Below, in pieces: positions 18,229 through 25,061 of a DNA stretch of 64,000 nt. Position 1 is the stretch's first letter. Each line of letters starts with the position of its first letter. The DNA comes from a virus, in IMG/VR virus record IMGVR_UViG_3300020810_001160, positions 1 through 64,000 of that record. One strand, 5' to 3'. The position numbers and the translations under genes were made by a program. Below the pieces are notes generated by a model. The model was not told the origin of the DNA. It saw only the letters and a program-made list of their open reading frames with translations, and searched no databases.

Positions 18229-18621
18229 TTACAGTGCAGTTAACACCAACACGTTTGATGTTGAGTCATCTGATACTGCCCAAGTATATCTGTTGTTAGA
18301 AAAATCTCTACAAGTTCTGTTGTAAAGTTTTTTAATTGTAACACCGTCTCCTGTGCCACCAACGTAACCTAATAGGTTCATTTCGCCATCTGCTAAAGCA
18401 CCTGCATCTTTATTTACAAGTGTACAGATTCCGTCAGTGCCTGAGCCGTCGTTAGCATCGTTAACTTTAAATTTGTTAACAGATCTTTGACTTAAGATTA
18501 TACCTGTGTTTGATATTGCTTCTCCAGTAACTTTTACGTTAACTGTGATATTTTCTGACGCTTCGCTACCTACTTCATCAAGTACAGTTCCGAAGTATCT
18601 TTTGTTTACCGGTCTTCCCAT
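18229..18621 (-). CDS. Virion structural protein, 'GRPVNKRYFG' family (130 aa)
   Basis: The ATG at 18621 is chosen because it has a strong AAAGGAG ribosome site. A longer reading from a TTG at 18693 would cover the leader. The product starts MGRPVNKRYFGTVLDEVG and is rich in Gly, Asn, Asp and Val. It has beta strands and the motif 'NRTCRDFSNNRYTWAVSDDS'. Small proteins with this start occur among marine T4-like virion genes, but no function is assigned. The gene follows a GATAAATA late promoter through a ~90-nt leader. It probably encodes a decoration or fibre-associated subunit. Confidence 0.7.
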   Translation of the reverse strand: MGRPVNKRYFGTVLDEVGSEASENITVNVKVTGEAISNTGIILSQRSVNKFKVNDANDGSGTDGICTLVNKDAGALADGEMNLLGYVGGTGDGVTIKKLYNRTCRDFSNNRYTWAVSDDSTSNVLVLTAL

Positions 18622-18711
18622 TTGTTTTCTCCTTTTTTGACGTTCTAGGTCTACGAGGTTGTGTCCCCATAAGTCCAGCCGAAACTGGCCCAAAACATAT
18701 GTTTACAAGAG

Positions 18712-18719
18712 TATTTATC
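18712..18719 (-). promoter_or_regulatory. T4-type late promoter (GATAAATA) overlapping a stop codon
   Basis: GATAAATA on the minus strand. Its first TAA is the stop codon of the coiled-coil gene upstream. The next ATG with a ribosome site (18621) is about 90 bp away, across a GC-richer leader with a CCAG/CTGG hairpin at 18675-18688. Confidence 0.6.
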
Positions 18720-18987
18720 GTTTGCTGAGTGATGCCAATAGCTCTACTTTTGAGAATTTTTTTGCTAGTTCTAAGGCTTGTACAAGCACTTGATTGGCTT
18801 GTTCTAAATAGTGTTCACGTTTGGTCCTGCGATAATCCACTAGTATGTTGGTGTATTCATCATACATTTTATCCAATGTGCGTTCCAGTCTTTTGATGTC
18901 GTTTATGAATATGCCGTGATTGCGTTTCCACACTTGTAATCTTTCCTGATATTCTTTAAATTCTACAAGCAGTTGTTCATGTTTCAT
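18715..18987 (-). CDS. Small coiled-coil protein (90 aa)
   Basis: The function is not recognised. The product is almost entirely alpha-helical and highly charged, with heptad-like spacing in segments such as 'KRLERTLDKMYDEYTNILVDYRR' that suggest a coiled coil. The ATG lies 4 bases after the stop of the HemB-like gene, so the two are probably one transcript. The stop codon is embedded in the next late promoter. No signal peptide or enzyme motif is seen. It could be a phage regulatory or virion protein unrelated to HemB. Confidence 0.65.
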   Translation of the reverse strand: MKHEQLLVEFKEYQERLQVWKRNHGIFINDIKRLERTLDKMYDEYTNILVDYRRTKREHYLEQANQVLVQALELAKKFSKVELLASLSKR

Positions 18988-18991
18988 ACAA

Positions 18992-19795
18992 TTATTTAAA
19001 ATGTTTTACAAGGTCTCTTGTGCCGTATGACACCAAAAATTTTACTCCTGCTCGCTTGTAAACTTCAGCAATTTCCAGTTGATGTTGGAATGTGGGCAGT
19101 CCTCTATACTCATCAGACACTTGATATAACCCAACAGGTTCATACATACCACACTGTATATTTGAAAACACACCCAGACTGTGCTGTGCTGGTTTTAACA
19201 AAATGTAATCTGCTTTTTGTTTTTGATAATCATTTGCATGAGCAATCATGCTCCAATTGTTGCTGATCGGCAGTTGATAACTTCTGCCTGTGGTTGGTGT
19301 GCTGTTGGCTAGATCTCTGAATGCACTGTAAAACACACTGCGATATTTTACATAAGCCATCACAGGTTTATTGGTTTCTGTTTTTAAATTTCTTACAGTG
19401 TGATCGCCCATGTCCGAAGGAGCCAGTATGTCTGCACCTGCTGACTCTAATTTTTTACCCAAATCAATCAACAGTGCTTCACTGGTGTCTGGTTTATCCA
19501 ACACTCTACAATGTCCATCTGGCAGTGTGGAACATAGACACACATCCACAATTAATTCTATATTTGGAAAACGTGTTTTAATTTTATTCACAACCTCAGC
19601 ATTAAAACTCCAATCAGGAGTCCATGTTTTGGTATCAGGAGTTATAAACAACAGGAAACTGTCTACTCCAACATCAACATCTTGTTGAATTCTATCTAGT
19701 ATGGTGTCTTGTGAATAACTGGAATTTTCTAAACCTAATCCAGCCGTCTTATTGCTACCAGATTGGTTCACAAAGATTGGCTGGATTAAGTCCAT
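18992..19795 (-). CDS. hemB-like: Porphobilinogen synthase-like protein (HemB family)
   Basis: HemB (delta-aminolevulinate dehydratase) condenses two 5-aminolevulinate molecules into porphobilinogen, the first common pyrrole precursor of heme, siroheme and B12. The protein follows HemB motifs in order. An 'LIQPIFV' start is followed by 'VDVCLCSTLPDGHC', holding the zinc-site Cys86, Cys88 and Cys96 with the C-x-C-x7-C spacing of the bacterial zinc enzyme. Next come 'AGADILAPSDM' and 'AYVKYRSVFYSAFRD' with the first active-site Lys150. 'ADYILLKPA' then carries the Schiff-base Lys201, followed by 'PVGLYQVSDEY' and 'KRAG..FLVSYGTRDL'. At 267 residues it is shorter than the usual 320-340; the N-terminal oligomerisation arm is largely missing. 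The gene is second in a lipoprotein-HemB-coiled-coil cassette under a sigma-70 promoter. Homology is strong; activity is inferred. Confidence 0.88.
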   Translation of the reverse strand: MDLIQPIFVNQSGSNKTAGLGLENSSYSQDTILDRIQQDVDVGVDSFLLFITPDTKTWTPDWSFNAEVVNKIKTRFPNIELIVDVCLCSTLPDGHCRVLDKPDTSEALLIDLGKKLESAGADILAPSDMGDHTVRNLKTETNKPVMAYVKYRSVFYSAFRDLANSTPTTGRSYQLPISNNWSMIAHANDYQKQKADYILLKPAQHSLGVFSNIQCGMYEPVGLYQVSDEYRGLPTFQHQLEIAEVYKRAGVKFLVSYGTRDLVKHFK

Positions 19796-19801
19796 CGTGT
19801 T

Positions 19802-20002
19802 TTACTTCTTGTCTTTTTTAGGAAGTGCCGCACACTGTTCTGTATCTGCTGGTAAGCCAGCATTTTTGTCATAGATCCAAACGTATGAGTATGTTACTTT
19901 GTCATCACTCACTTGACATTTTTTTCCAAATGCTACTCTTGGTTCTTTGATAGAACAAGCAGACACTAACAACATGGTTAAAAGTATCGCGATATATTTC
20001 AT
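19802..20002 (-). CDS. Small predicted lipoprotein (66 aa)
   Basis: The N-terminus MKYIAILLTMLLVSAC is a type II signal peptide: one Lys, a hydrophobic stretch, and the lipobox V-S-A-C with the lipidated Cys16. The mature part is only about 50 residues and has two further cysteines and a Lys-rich end (PKKDKK). It would sit in the cell envelope facing the periplasm. Candidate roles are an outer-membrane spanin (Rz1-like), although it is not proline-rich as many are, or a superinfection-exclusion lipoprotein. It is the first gene after a consensus sigma-70 promoter and has a GAGGA ribosome site, so it may be expressed early. No family name is assigned. Confidence 0.75.
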   Translation of the reverse strand: MKYIAILLTMLLVSACSIKEPRVAFGKKCQVSDDKVTYSYVWIYDKNAGLPADTEQCAALPKKDKK

Positions 20003-20034
20003 TTAAGTTCCTCGTTTTAGAGTTTCCAAAGTTA

Positions 20035-20063
20035 ATTATAGCACATTTTGGTTTGGATGTCAA
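20035..20063 (-). promoter_or_regulatory. Consensus sigma-70 promoter
   Basis: On the minus strand TTGACA (20063-20058) and TATAAT (20040-20035) are separated by exactly 17 bases, so both hexamers match the consensus fully. Transcription would start near 20028, 25 bases before the lipoprotein ATG, just downstream of the capsid-gene terminator. Confidence 0.9.
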
Positions 20064-20094
20064 GACTTGAAAAGGCGACAAAATTGACATAAAA

Positions 20095-20116
20095 AAAGGG
20101 GGCCGAAGCCCCCTTT
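20095..20116 (-). terminator. Rho-independent terminator after gp23
   Basis: A 9-bp perfect stem (AAAGGGGGC with GCCCCCTTT) has a UUCG tetraloop on the minus strand and is followed by a run of seven T's. It is 23 bp downstream of the gp23 stop codon. Confidence 0.92.
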
Positions 20117-20138
20117 AGTGTATTCGTTAACGTTAAGA

Positions 20139-21320
20139 TTAACTGAATGATGTGTTCGATACACCGATCGTTTCAACATAATCAGCCGCGTTACCTAAAG
20201 ATGACGCTGTGTTGTTTAACTCTACATAACCATATCTAGTCATGAAAGAAACAACTGGCTCAAAAGTTGATGGATCTAGAACAACACCAGAAGACATTAA
20301 CGGAATGTATGGGCAATAGAATGCCGCCGCATCTGCTTCTGATGATCCTTTGTAACCAACAAGTACATCTGTACTGTCAGCCGCATAAGTGTCAACATAT
20401 ACTTTCATCGCACTGTTTAAAGTTCCAACGAATTTTTGGTTAGTTGGTGCTTCAAACGTACCTTCAGTTGTTCTTGCGAACGCTGAAGTTGTAGCAGACT
20501 GAAGTACTGTTAATGCTAATGGAGATACCACTGCAAAATTACCAGCACCACGTCTTGTGTTTTGTGCGATTTTGTTAGCCGCTCTGTTGATTAATACAGC
20601 CAAAGCCGCGTGTTCATCACCTACGAAAGTCGCAGTTCCTGATACAGCCGCTTGGTTGTATGTTCCAGATGATTGAGCACCTGCAAGTGATCTTAATGAA
20701 GTGATGATCTCTTGGTCGATTTCAGCAGTAATTTCTTGTGCTAATGCCGCCATGATTTCAGCCTCTACATCAATACCTTGTTGTGCTTGTGCATCTTGAG
20801 CAGATTCAAATGTCCATCTTGCTTGTAACTTACGAGTTTTTGCTTCAACTGTTTGTTTCAAGATTTGGATTGACATTGCTCTACCACCAGTACCTTCTTT
20901 AGTTGCTGTTGCATCACCTTTAGCAGTTGTTAAACTACCTGAGTATGCTTGAGCAATTTTGAATGGTGATAGTGCTTCTTCACCTGCCGCCGTGTCTGTG
21001 TTGATAGCAGAAGTGTCGTTTGTTGTTTCTGCGTATCTAACTCTTAGTGTGTGGATTTGACCAACTGGGCCAGTCATTGGTTGAACTCCAACCAATTCGT
21101 TAGCGATTACAGTAGGCATAACCCTTCTGATCACCGGTAGGATCACTCTGTTTAAAGTAGCAACGTTACCTGCAGATGTAGCACCTGCTGTCGCAGACTC
21201 TGAAAGATACTTTTTAGTATTTTCTAAAGTCGCTTCCATCACGGCTTTTTTATTGCCTGATAGACCTTCTAATAACGCACTCTTTGTGTCCTGCCAGCGA
21301 GTTTCTGTTAGTTCTGACAT
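20139..21320 (-). CDS. gp23: Major capsid protein gp23
   Basis: The T4-family major capsid protein, which assembles as hexamers around the scaffold and is trimmed by gp21. The sequence has the expected early segment 'NRVILPVIRRVMPTVIANELVG' followed by 'VQPMTGPVGQIHTLR'. A middle region 'AEIMAALAQEITAEIDQEII' and the 'VVSPLALTVLQSA' and 'FYCPYIPLMSSGVVLDPSTFEPVVSF' motifs follow, in gp23 order. At 393 residues it is shorter than T4 gp23 (521) and similar to marine relatives. It follows gp22 by 18 bp with an AAAAGGAG ribosome site and is terminated by a strong hairpin. Confidence 0.95.
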   Translation of the reverse strand: MSELTETRWQDTKSALLEGLSGNKKAVMEATLENTKKYLSESATAGATSAGNVATLNRVILPVIRRVMPTVIANELVGVQPMTGPVGQIHTLRVRYAETTNDTSAINTDTAAGEEALSPFKIAQAYSGSLTTAKGDATATKEGTGGRAMSIQILKQTVEAKTRKLQARWTFESAQDAQAQQGIDVEAEIMAALAQEITAEIDQEIITSLRSLAGAQSSGTYNQAAVSGTATFVGDEHAALAVLINRAANKIAQNTRRGAGNFAVVSPLALTVLQSATTSAFARTTEGTFEAPTNQKFVGTLNSAMKVYVDTYAADSTDVLVGYKGSSEADAAAFYCPYIPLMSSGVVLDPSTFEPVVSFMTRYGYVELNNTASSLGNAADYVETIGVSNTSFS

Positions 21321-21338
21321 TGTTTGTTTTCTCCTTTT

Positions 21339-22427
21339 TTAGATACCCGCCAGTCTTTTTATGTCAACTAGATTTGAGTTGAACTGACTGCCGTTTACAA
21401 TGTTAATTTGTTTGTCGCCTGTTACTTCTGTGCCTTCATTTAACGCCTGTTTTTTCGCTGGAGTCCTACCGTTTAATACAGCCGGTATGTACTTTTCGAA
21501 TTGCTTTCGTAAAGCACCCGTCTGTACACTCTCCAGTAAGTTGTTCATTATATCTTTTTGTTCAGAGTTCAATGGTTTTGTTAACTCATTGATCACTTTT
21601 TCTCTCTCTGCCGCTTCTTTGATTTCTGCAATTTCTTTTTCTTTTGCTTCGATCATTTTTTGTTTCTCTTCGGCAGTCTTTTTCGCTTCTTCCGCCTGTA
21701 GTTTTGTAACATCAACTACTTTAAGAAGTTTGGCTGTTTCACTCTTTTCGTTCAAAAATGATTGTGTGTATTCTTGAGCGTAAGATTCAAACAGTCTGCG
21801 TCCAAAGTCATTTTTGCGAGCCGCATCGATGTCTTCTTTTAATGAGTTAATCTCTTGTTTAAGAGTTTTGCCCACTATTTCTGACACTTTTTCAGCACCT
21901 TTTTTCACAAAGTTACTTCTAACTTTTTCAAAATGTGCTTTCGCTTCTCTGATAAGACGTACTTTTGTTTCAGCAACGTCTTGTTTGTCTTTTTGAAATT
22001 CTGCGATTTCTTTAGACAGAGCTTCTACCACAAAGTCCTCAAGTTTAACAAAATTTTCTGCCATAACTTTTTGGTCTGAGTGTAGTTCAGCAATTTCGCC
22101 TTTAAGTTGTTCAAAAACGAATGACTTCAATTTGTCCGAGTGTTCACGGATTTGAGTAGCATACTTCACTTTTTCTTCAGCAAGTGCTTTCTTGTCTTCC
22201 GCAAATTCTGACATTTCTGCTTCGATTCTTTCTGATACCATTTTGTCAACAGCGTCAGTTAAATTTGCCTTGTCGTGTTCATACTTCTCAGCAAATTCTT
22301 TACGAAGATCAGCAGTAGCCGCCAATTTGTTTTCTTCAACTTTTTGGTTCCATGCTTGTTCGATTTCTGCTCTGATCTCTTCCGAAATTGCTTGGTTTTC
22401 AAAAAGTGATTTCAGTGCTTCTAACAT
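21339..22427 (-). CDS. gp22: Prohead scaffold protein gp22
   Basis: The core scaffold of the prohead. It is a long, charged, mostly helical protein (Glu/Lys/Ala-rich, predicted coiled coil through most of its 362 residues). It ends in a short segment 'NGSQFNSNLVDIKRLAGI' that marks the gp22 C-terminus in marine T4-like phages. It lies between the gp21 protease and gp23, the canonical gp21-gp22-gp23 order. The helical core is expected to be degraded by gp21 during maturation. No transmembrane or enzyme motif is seen. Confidence 0.9.
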   Translation of the reverse strand: MLEALKSLFENQAISEEIRAEIEQAWNQKVEENKLAATADLRKEFAEKYEHDKANLTDAVDKMVSERIEAEMSEFAEDKKALAEEKVKYATQIREHSDKLKSFVFEQLKGEIAELHSDQKVMAENFVKLEDFVVEALSKEIAEFQKDKQDVAETKVRLIREAKAHFEKVRSNFVKKGAEKVSEIVGKTLKQEINSLKEDIDAARKNDFGRRLFESYAQEYTQSFLNEKSETAKLLKVVDVTKLQAEEAKKTAEEKQKMIEAKEKEIAEIKEAAEREKVINELTKPLNSEQKDIMNNLLESVQTGALRKQFEKYIPAVLNGRTPAKKQALNEGTEVTGDKQINIVNGSQFNSNLVDIKRLAGI

Positions 22428-22438
22428 TTACATTTCTC

Positions 22439-23062
22439 CTATTTAGATTGGAGTTTTCCAATTATGTTTATTAGTTGTTCTTTTAGATATTTTTGTGCCT
22501 TTGTGTCCCTTGCTGTGTTAAATGCTTTCATACCACCTCTTGTATTCATTAGATGTTCGTAGATTGGCTCAGGATATGCTCCTGGCGCCGATGGTTGAGC
22601 TACGATGTCTACAGTGATAATTTCAAAATCTGATACTTGTCCGGATCCGTCTTCTTTAACGTTACCTGAACCCCTACTAGACACACCCAGTTTAACTCCG
22701 CTTTCCAGCATTGTTTTAACCAGTTGTCCCATAGGGGTTGGTAATATTTTTAATTTTCCGTATCCGTTCGGTCCGTCCATCCACATTTCATTTACCATGT
22801 GGCTGACACGGTCTAGGTTAATATTAAGTCCTTCTGGATGGTCGACTTCGCCTAACACTGAGTATCCACCAGTGATCTGGTCGTTAAGTGTGCTGACAGC
22901 CCTTTGGATTTCGTTAACAGGGTACACTCTCTGGTTGGCGTTTTTAACACCTCCCTGAATGCAGATTCCCTTCATGTAAAGGGATTTACCGTTGTGCTCA
23001 TCCTTAGTCTCGACGACTATACCTGCTTGGTCGAAAGTCAGCGTCTCACGTAGTTGTAACAT
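22439..23062 (-). CDS. gp21: Prohead core protease gp21
   Basis: The maturation protease that cleaves scaffold and capsid proteins within the prohead. Diagnostic segments are 'GVKNANQRVYPVNEI', 'GEVDHPEGLNINLDRVSHMV' with the catalytic His75, and 'GVKLGVSSRGSG' with the catalytic serine (Ser128 or 129). These are followed by 'VSDFEIITVDIVAQPSAPGAYPEPI'. At 207 residues it is close to T4 gp21 (212). It sits 11 bp upstream of gp22 and 24 bp downstream of the prohead core gene. Confidence 0.95.
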   Translation of the reverse strand: MLQLRETLTFDQAGIVVETKDEHNGKSLYMKGICIQGGVKNANQRVYPVNEIQRAVSTLNDQITGGYSVLGEVDHPEGLNINLDRVSHMVNEMWMDGPNGYGKLKILPTPMGQLVKTMLESGVKLGVSSRGSGNVKEDGSGQVSDFEIITVDIVAQPSAPGAYPEPIYEHLMNTRGGMKAFNTARDTKAQKYLKEQLINIIGKLQSK

Positions 23063-23086
23063 CCGTTATCCTTATACTACCTATTA

Positions 23087-24109
23087 TTAACTGCCAATTG
23101 TTGACTTTTTCGCAGAAGCATCATCTTCTACTTTTGTCTTGGCCTTTGGTGCCGCAGTCAATTTTGCTTTGCCACCTGGAACATTGATGTTTCCTGCATT
23201 CTCTTCTTTAGGAGCAGGTGCTTTACCACCTTTTTCCTCACCGCCTTTAGCGATGTTAGAAGCAGTTCCACCCATGTCGTTTTTACCAGCAACTGGTGAT
23301 TTAGATGAATCTGAACCGTCAGTGTGTGATACACTTACTTTGTTCACATATTCTCTAATTTCTTCACTTGCTGTTTTTGGTGCATTGCTTTTTGACTCAA
23401 CTGCTGGTTGGTCACCAAGTTCAGGAGCAACTTCTACAGTTTCTCCCTCTGCATCTTGACTTACGAATGCTTCGTCTTCTTTCTCTTCGTCGCCTTCAGC
23501 GTCATCAGAGTGATCGTCGTCACCTTCGCCCTTGTCGCCCATCATTTTTTCAAATTCGGCTTTAAGGTCGTCAATTGCATCTTCTAGATCAACTACTCTG
23601 TCTTCGATTTCTTCTTCACCTTCTTCAGAGTCGTCGCCATTTTCTTCACCGTTTTCGTCACCTGCTGGCATTTCGATGTCGCCAACCATATCGTCAGTTG
23701 CGTCACCACCTGCTTCAACCGGTGCTACTTGTGATTGTTCTACGTCTAAGAAAGATTCATCAGTTGCTTCATCATCTTTTGACTCTTCTTCTTTAGTTTC
23801 TTCTTCTTTAGAATCGTCTTTTGATGCTTCTTCTACTGCTTCATCTTCTTTTGACTCGTCTGATGCTTTTTCTTCTACTTTGTCGTCTTCTTTTTTGTCT
23901 TCTTTAGACGCTTCTGTAGTTTCTTCATCTTTTGAGTCTTTTTTTGAAGTTTCGTCTACTTCGATATCTTTAATATCATCTTCTAATAGACCTTCATAAA
24001 TTGATCTTGATTTTTCCACAACGATATCATGGAATATTTCTTCAGCCGCTGTTCTATCGTCAGCAACTAATTTTTCAAGCATTTGCTCGAATTTGCTTTT
24101 ATCTGACAT
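23087..24109 (-). CDS. Acidic prohead core protein (gp67/gp68-like)
   Basis: Residues 1-45 form a helical domain (FEQMLEKLVADDRTAAEEIFHDIVV..SRSIYEGLL) typical of marine phage prohead core proteins. A long low-complexity stretch of Asp, Glu, Lys and Ser follows (about residues 45-225), then a Gly/Lys-rich tail ('VPGGKAKLTAAPKAKTK'). The position directly before gp21-gp22-gp23 supports a prohead core role (T4 gp67/gp68). At 340 residues it is longer than those T4 proteins. It has its own exact TATAAATA late promoter. Internal cleavage by gp21 is expected from the family but was not mapped. Confidence 0.75.
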   Translation of the reverse strand: MSDKSKFEQMLEKLVADDRTAAEEIFHDIVVEKSRSIYEGLLEDDIKDIEVDETSKKDSKDEETTEASKEDKKEDDKVEEKASDESKEDEAVEEASKDDSKEEETKEEESKDDEATDESFLDVEQSQVAPVEAGGDATDDMVGDIEMPAGDENGEENGDDSEEGEEEIEDRVVDLEDAIDDLKAEFEKMMGDKGEGDDDHSDDAEGDEEKEDEAFVSQDAEGETVEVAPELGDQPAVESKSNAPKTASEEIREYVNKVSVSHTDGSDSSKSPVAGKNDMGGTASNIAKGGEEKGGKAPAPKEENAGNINVPGGKAKLTAAPKAKTKVEDDASAKKSTIGS

Positions 24110-24151
24110 TATTTTTCTCCTATTAACGTTTTTGATAAGACTGTCATGTAT

Positions 24152-24159
24152 TATTTATA
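24152..24159 (-). promoter_or_regulatory. Exact T4 late promoter (TATAAATA)
   Basis: TATAAATA on the minus strand, 43 bp before the ATG of the acidic prohead core gene. It probably drives the prohead core-gp21-gp22-gp23 unit down to the terminator at 20095. Confidence 0.85.
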
Positions 24160-24183
24160 GAACAGGACAAAAAATAGGTAGAT

Positions 24184-24204
24184 AATGGGCCGATACAACC
24201 CATT
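24184..24204 (-). terminator. Possible terminator hairpin
   Basis: An AATGGG / CCCATT inverted repeat with a 9-base loop lies just after the stop of the 195-residue gene and before the TATAAATA promoter. On the minus strand an imperfect T-rich stretch follows about 11 bases later, so termination would be weak. Confidence 0.4.
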
Positions 24205-24216
24205 TTGACGCCGATT

Positions 24217-24804
24217 TTATAGATGATGGCGTCTTTTGAACTCTTGCACAGTGATTTCACTGTAATTTGTATATTTTTTAAGGTCTTGGGCCTCAAAAAC
24301 ATCAGTGCCTTCCGGTACTACTCTTATATATCTCTTCTCAGGATTCTTCTGTAATATAATGCTGGTTTGACGATTCCAGTTGCCATGATAGGTGGCCACA
24401 TCTGAATTCTTTTTGTAGTTGAGTGTGTCTCCGAATATGTTGTTCAGTTTGCCCTGAGGTGTTCCTGTGAAGTCGAAACCCAACAAATACAGCAGTTGGT
24501 GTCCGTTTTTGGATGCTAACCACAGTGCTGTGGGTCCTGATGACCATCCTAGGCTGGGTTCAAAGAAGTTTAGACCTTTATACTTTTTATATGCTCTATT
24601 AGGATTGGTCCAAACAGGCATATTCAGTTGAGCACCTGCTGTGCAGATCTCATTGATCATCTTGGCATCCACTGCCACCAGATAGTCTGGTGTAAATGTT
24701 CTGTAGACTGCGTTGCAGGCATATACTTTTCCCAATGGTTTGAGTGGCTCCAATGGAACAGGCTTACGACTGAGACCATTGCCCAATACAAAAGCAACGG
24801 ACAT
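24217..24804 (-). CDS. DUF115/MptE-like protein in the head gene cluster (195 aa)
   Basis: The protein starts 'SVAFVLGNGLSRKPVPLEPL' and continues 'GKVYACNAVYRTFTPDYLVAVDAKMINEI'. This Rossmann-like G-G-S opening and the 'PD.LVAVD' strand resemble the DUF115 / 6-hydroxymethylpterin diphosphokinase-like group and related surface-sugar proteins. A later segment 'SSGPTALWLASKNGHQLLYLLGFDF' fits that fold. The family assignment is by motif impression only, and the substrate is unknown. It lies between the 79-residue gene (3-bp gap) and the prohead core gene, so it is co-transcribed with head genes although it looks like an enzyme. Confidence 0.6.
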   Translation of the reverse strand: MSVAFVLGNGLSRKPVPLEPLKPLGKVYACNAVYRTFTPDYLVAVDAKMINEICTAGAQLNMPVWTNPNRAYKKYKGLNFFEPSLGWSSGPTALWLASKNGHQLLYLLGFDFTGTPQGKLNNIFGDTLNYKKNSDVATYHGNWNRQTSIILQKNPEKRYIRVVPEGTDVFEAQDLKKYTNYSEITVQEFKRRHHL

Positions 24805-24807
24805 CTA

Positions 24808-25047
24808 TTATACCTCTGGTTGATTAGCGGCGCCGTACATCTGTCTCACAAATTCTAATTCTTTATGCTGTTCTTCTTTGTGAAATTCTCCGGCTTTTCT
24901 GGCTTTATTAATCTGTTTAAGAGTTAATCTTGTTTTGCGTGTGTCATCAAGATTCATAATTGATTGATCTTCTGTGGGATCATACTGTTTTTGCTCACCA
25001 GGCTGAGTGGTGATTTGATCATAATAGAATAGTTCACGCAATATCAT
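24808..25047 (-). CDS. Small conserved-type head-region protein (79 aa)
   Basis: The function is not recognised. The product starts MILRELFYYDQ and is charged and helical at its C-terminus (LTLKQINKARKAGEFHKEEQ). A small gene in this place after the portal gene is usual in marine T4-like phages. The ATG lies only 5 bases after an exact TATAAATA motif and lacks a ribosome site, so translation would have to be leaderless or start from a longer transcript coming through the portal gene. No enzyme motif is seen. Confidence 0.65.
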   Translation of the reverse strand: MILRELFYYDQITTQPGEQKQYDPTEDQSIMNLDDTRKTRLTLKQINKARKAGEFHKEEQHKELEFVRQMYGAANQPEV

Positions 25048-25052
25048 AAAAT

Positions 25053-25060
25053 TATTTATA
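25053..25060 (-). promoter_or_regulatory. Exact T4 late promoter (TATAAATA)
   Basis: TATAAATA on the minus strand, 2 bp after the portal gene stop and 5 bp before the ATG of the 79-residue gene. The usual late start point, about 6 bases downstream of the motif, would fall at or just before that ATG. Confidence 0.75.
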
Positions 25061-25061
25061 C

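Noticed and set aside
18622-18693. A longer N-terminus for the 130-residue virion gene (TTG start at 18693)
   Set aside because: The added 24 residues lie in the late-promoter leader, while the ATG at 18621 has a strong ribosome site.
23532-23999. A long Ser-rich antisense frame opposite the acidic prohead core gene
   Set aside because: It is the mirror of Asp/Glu/Lys/Ser codon runs on the other strand; it has no ribosome site and does not resemble a protein family.
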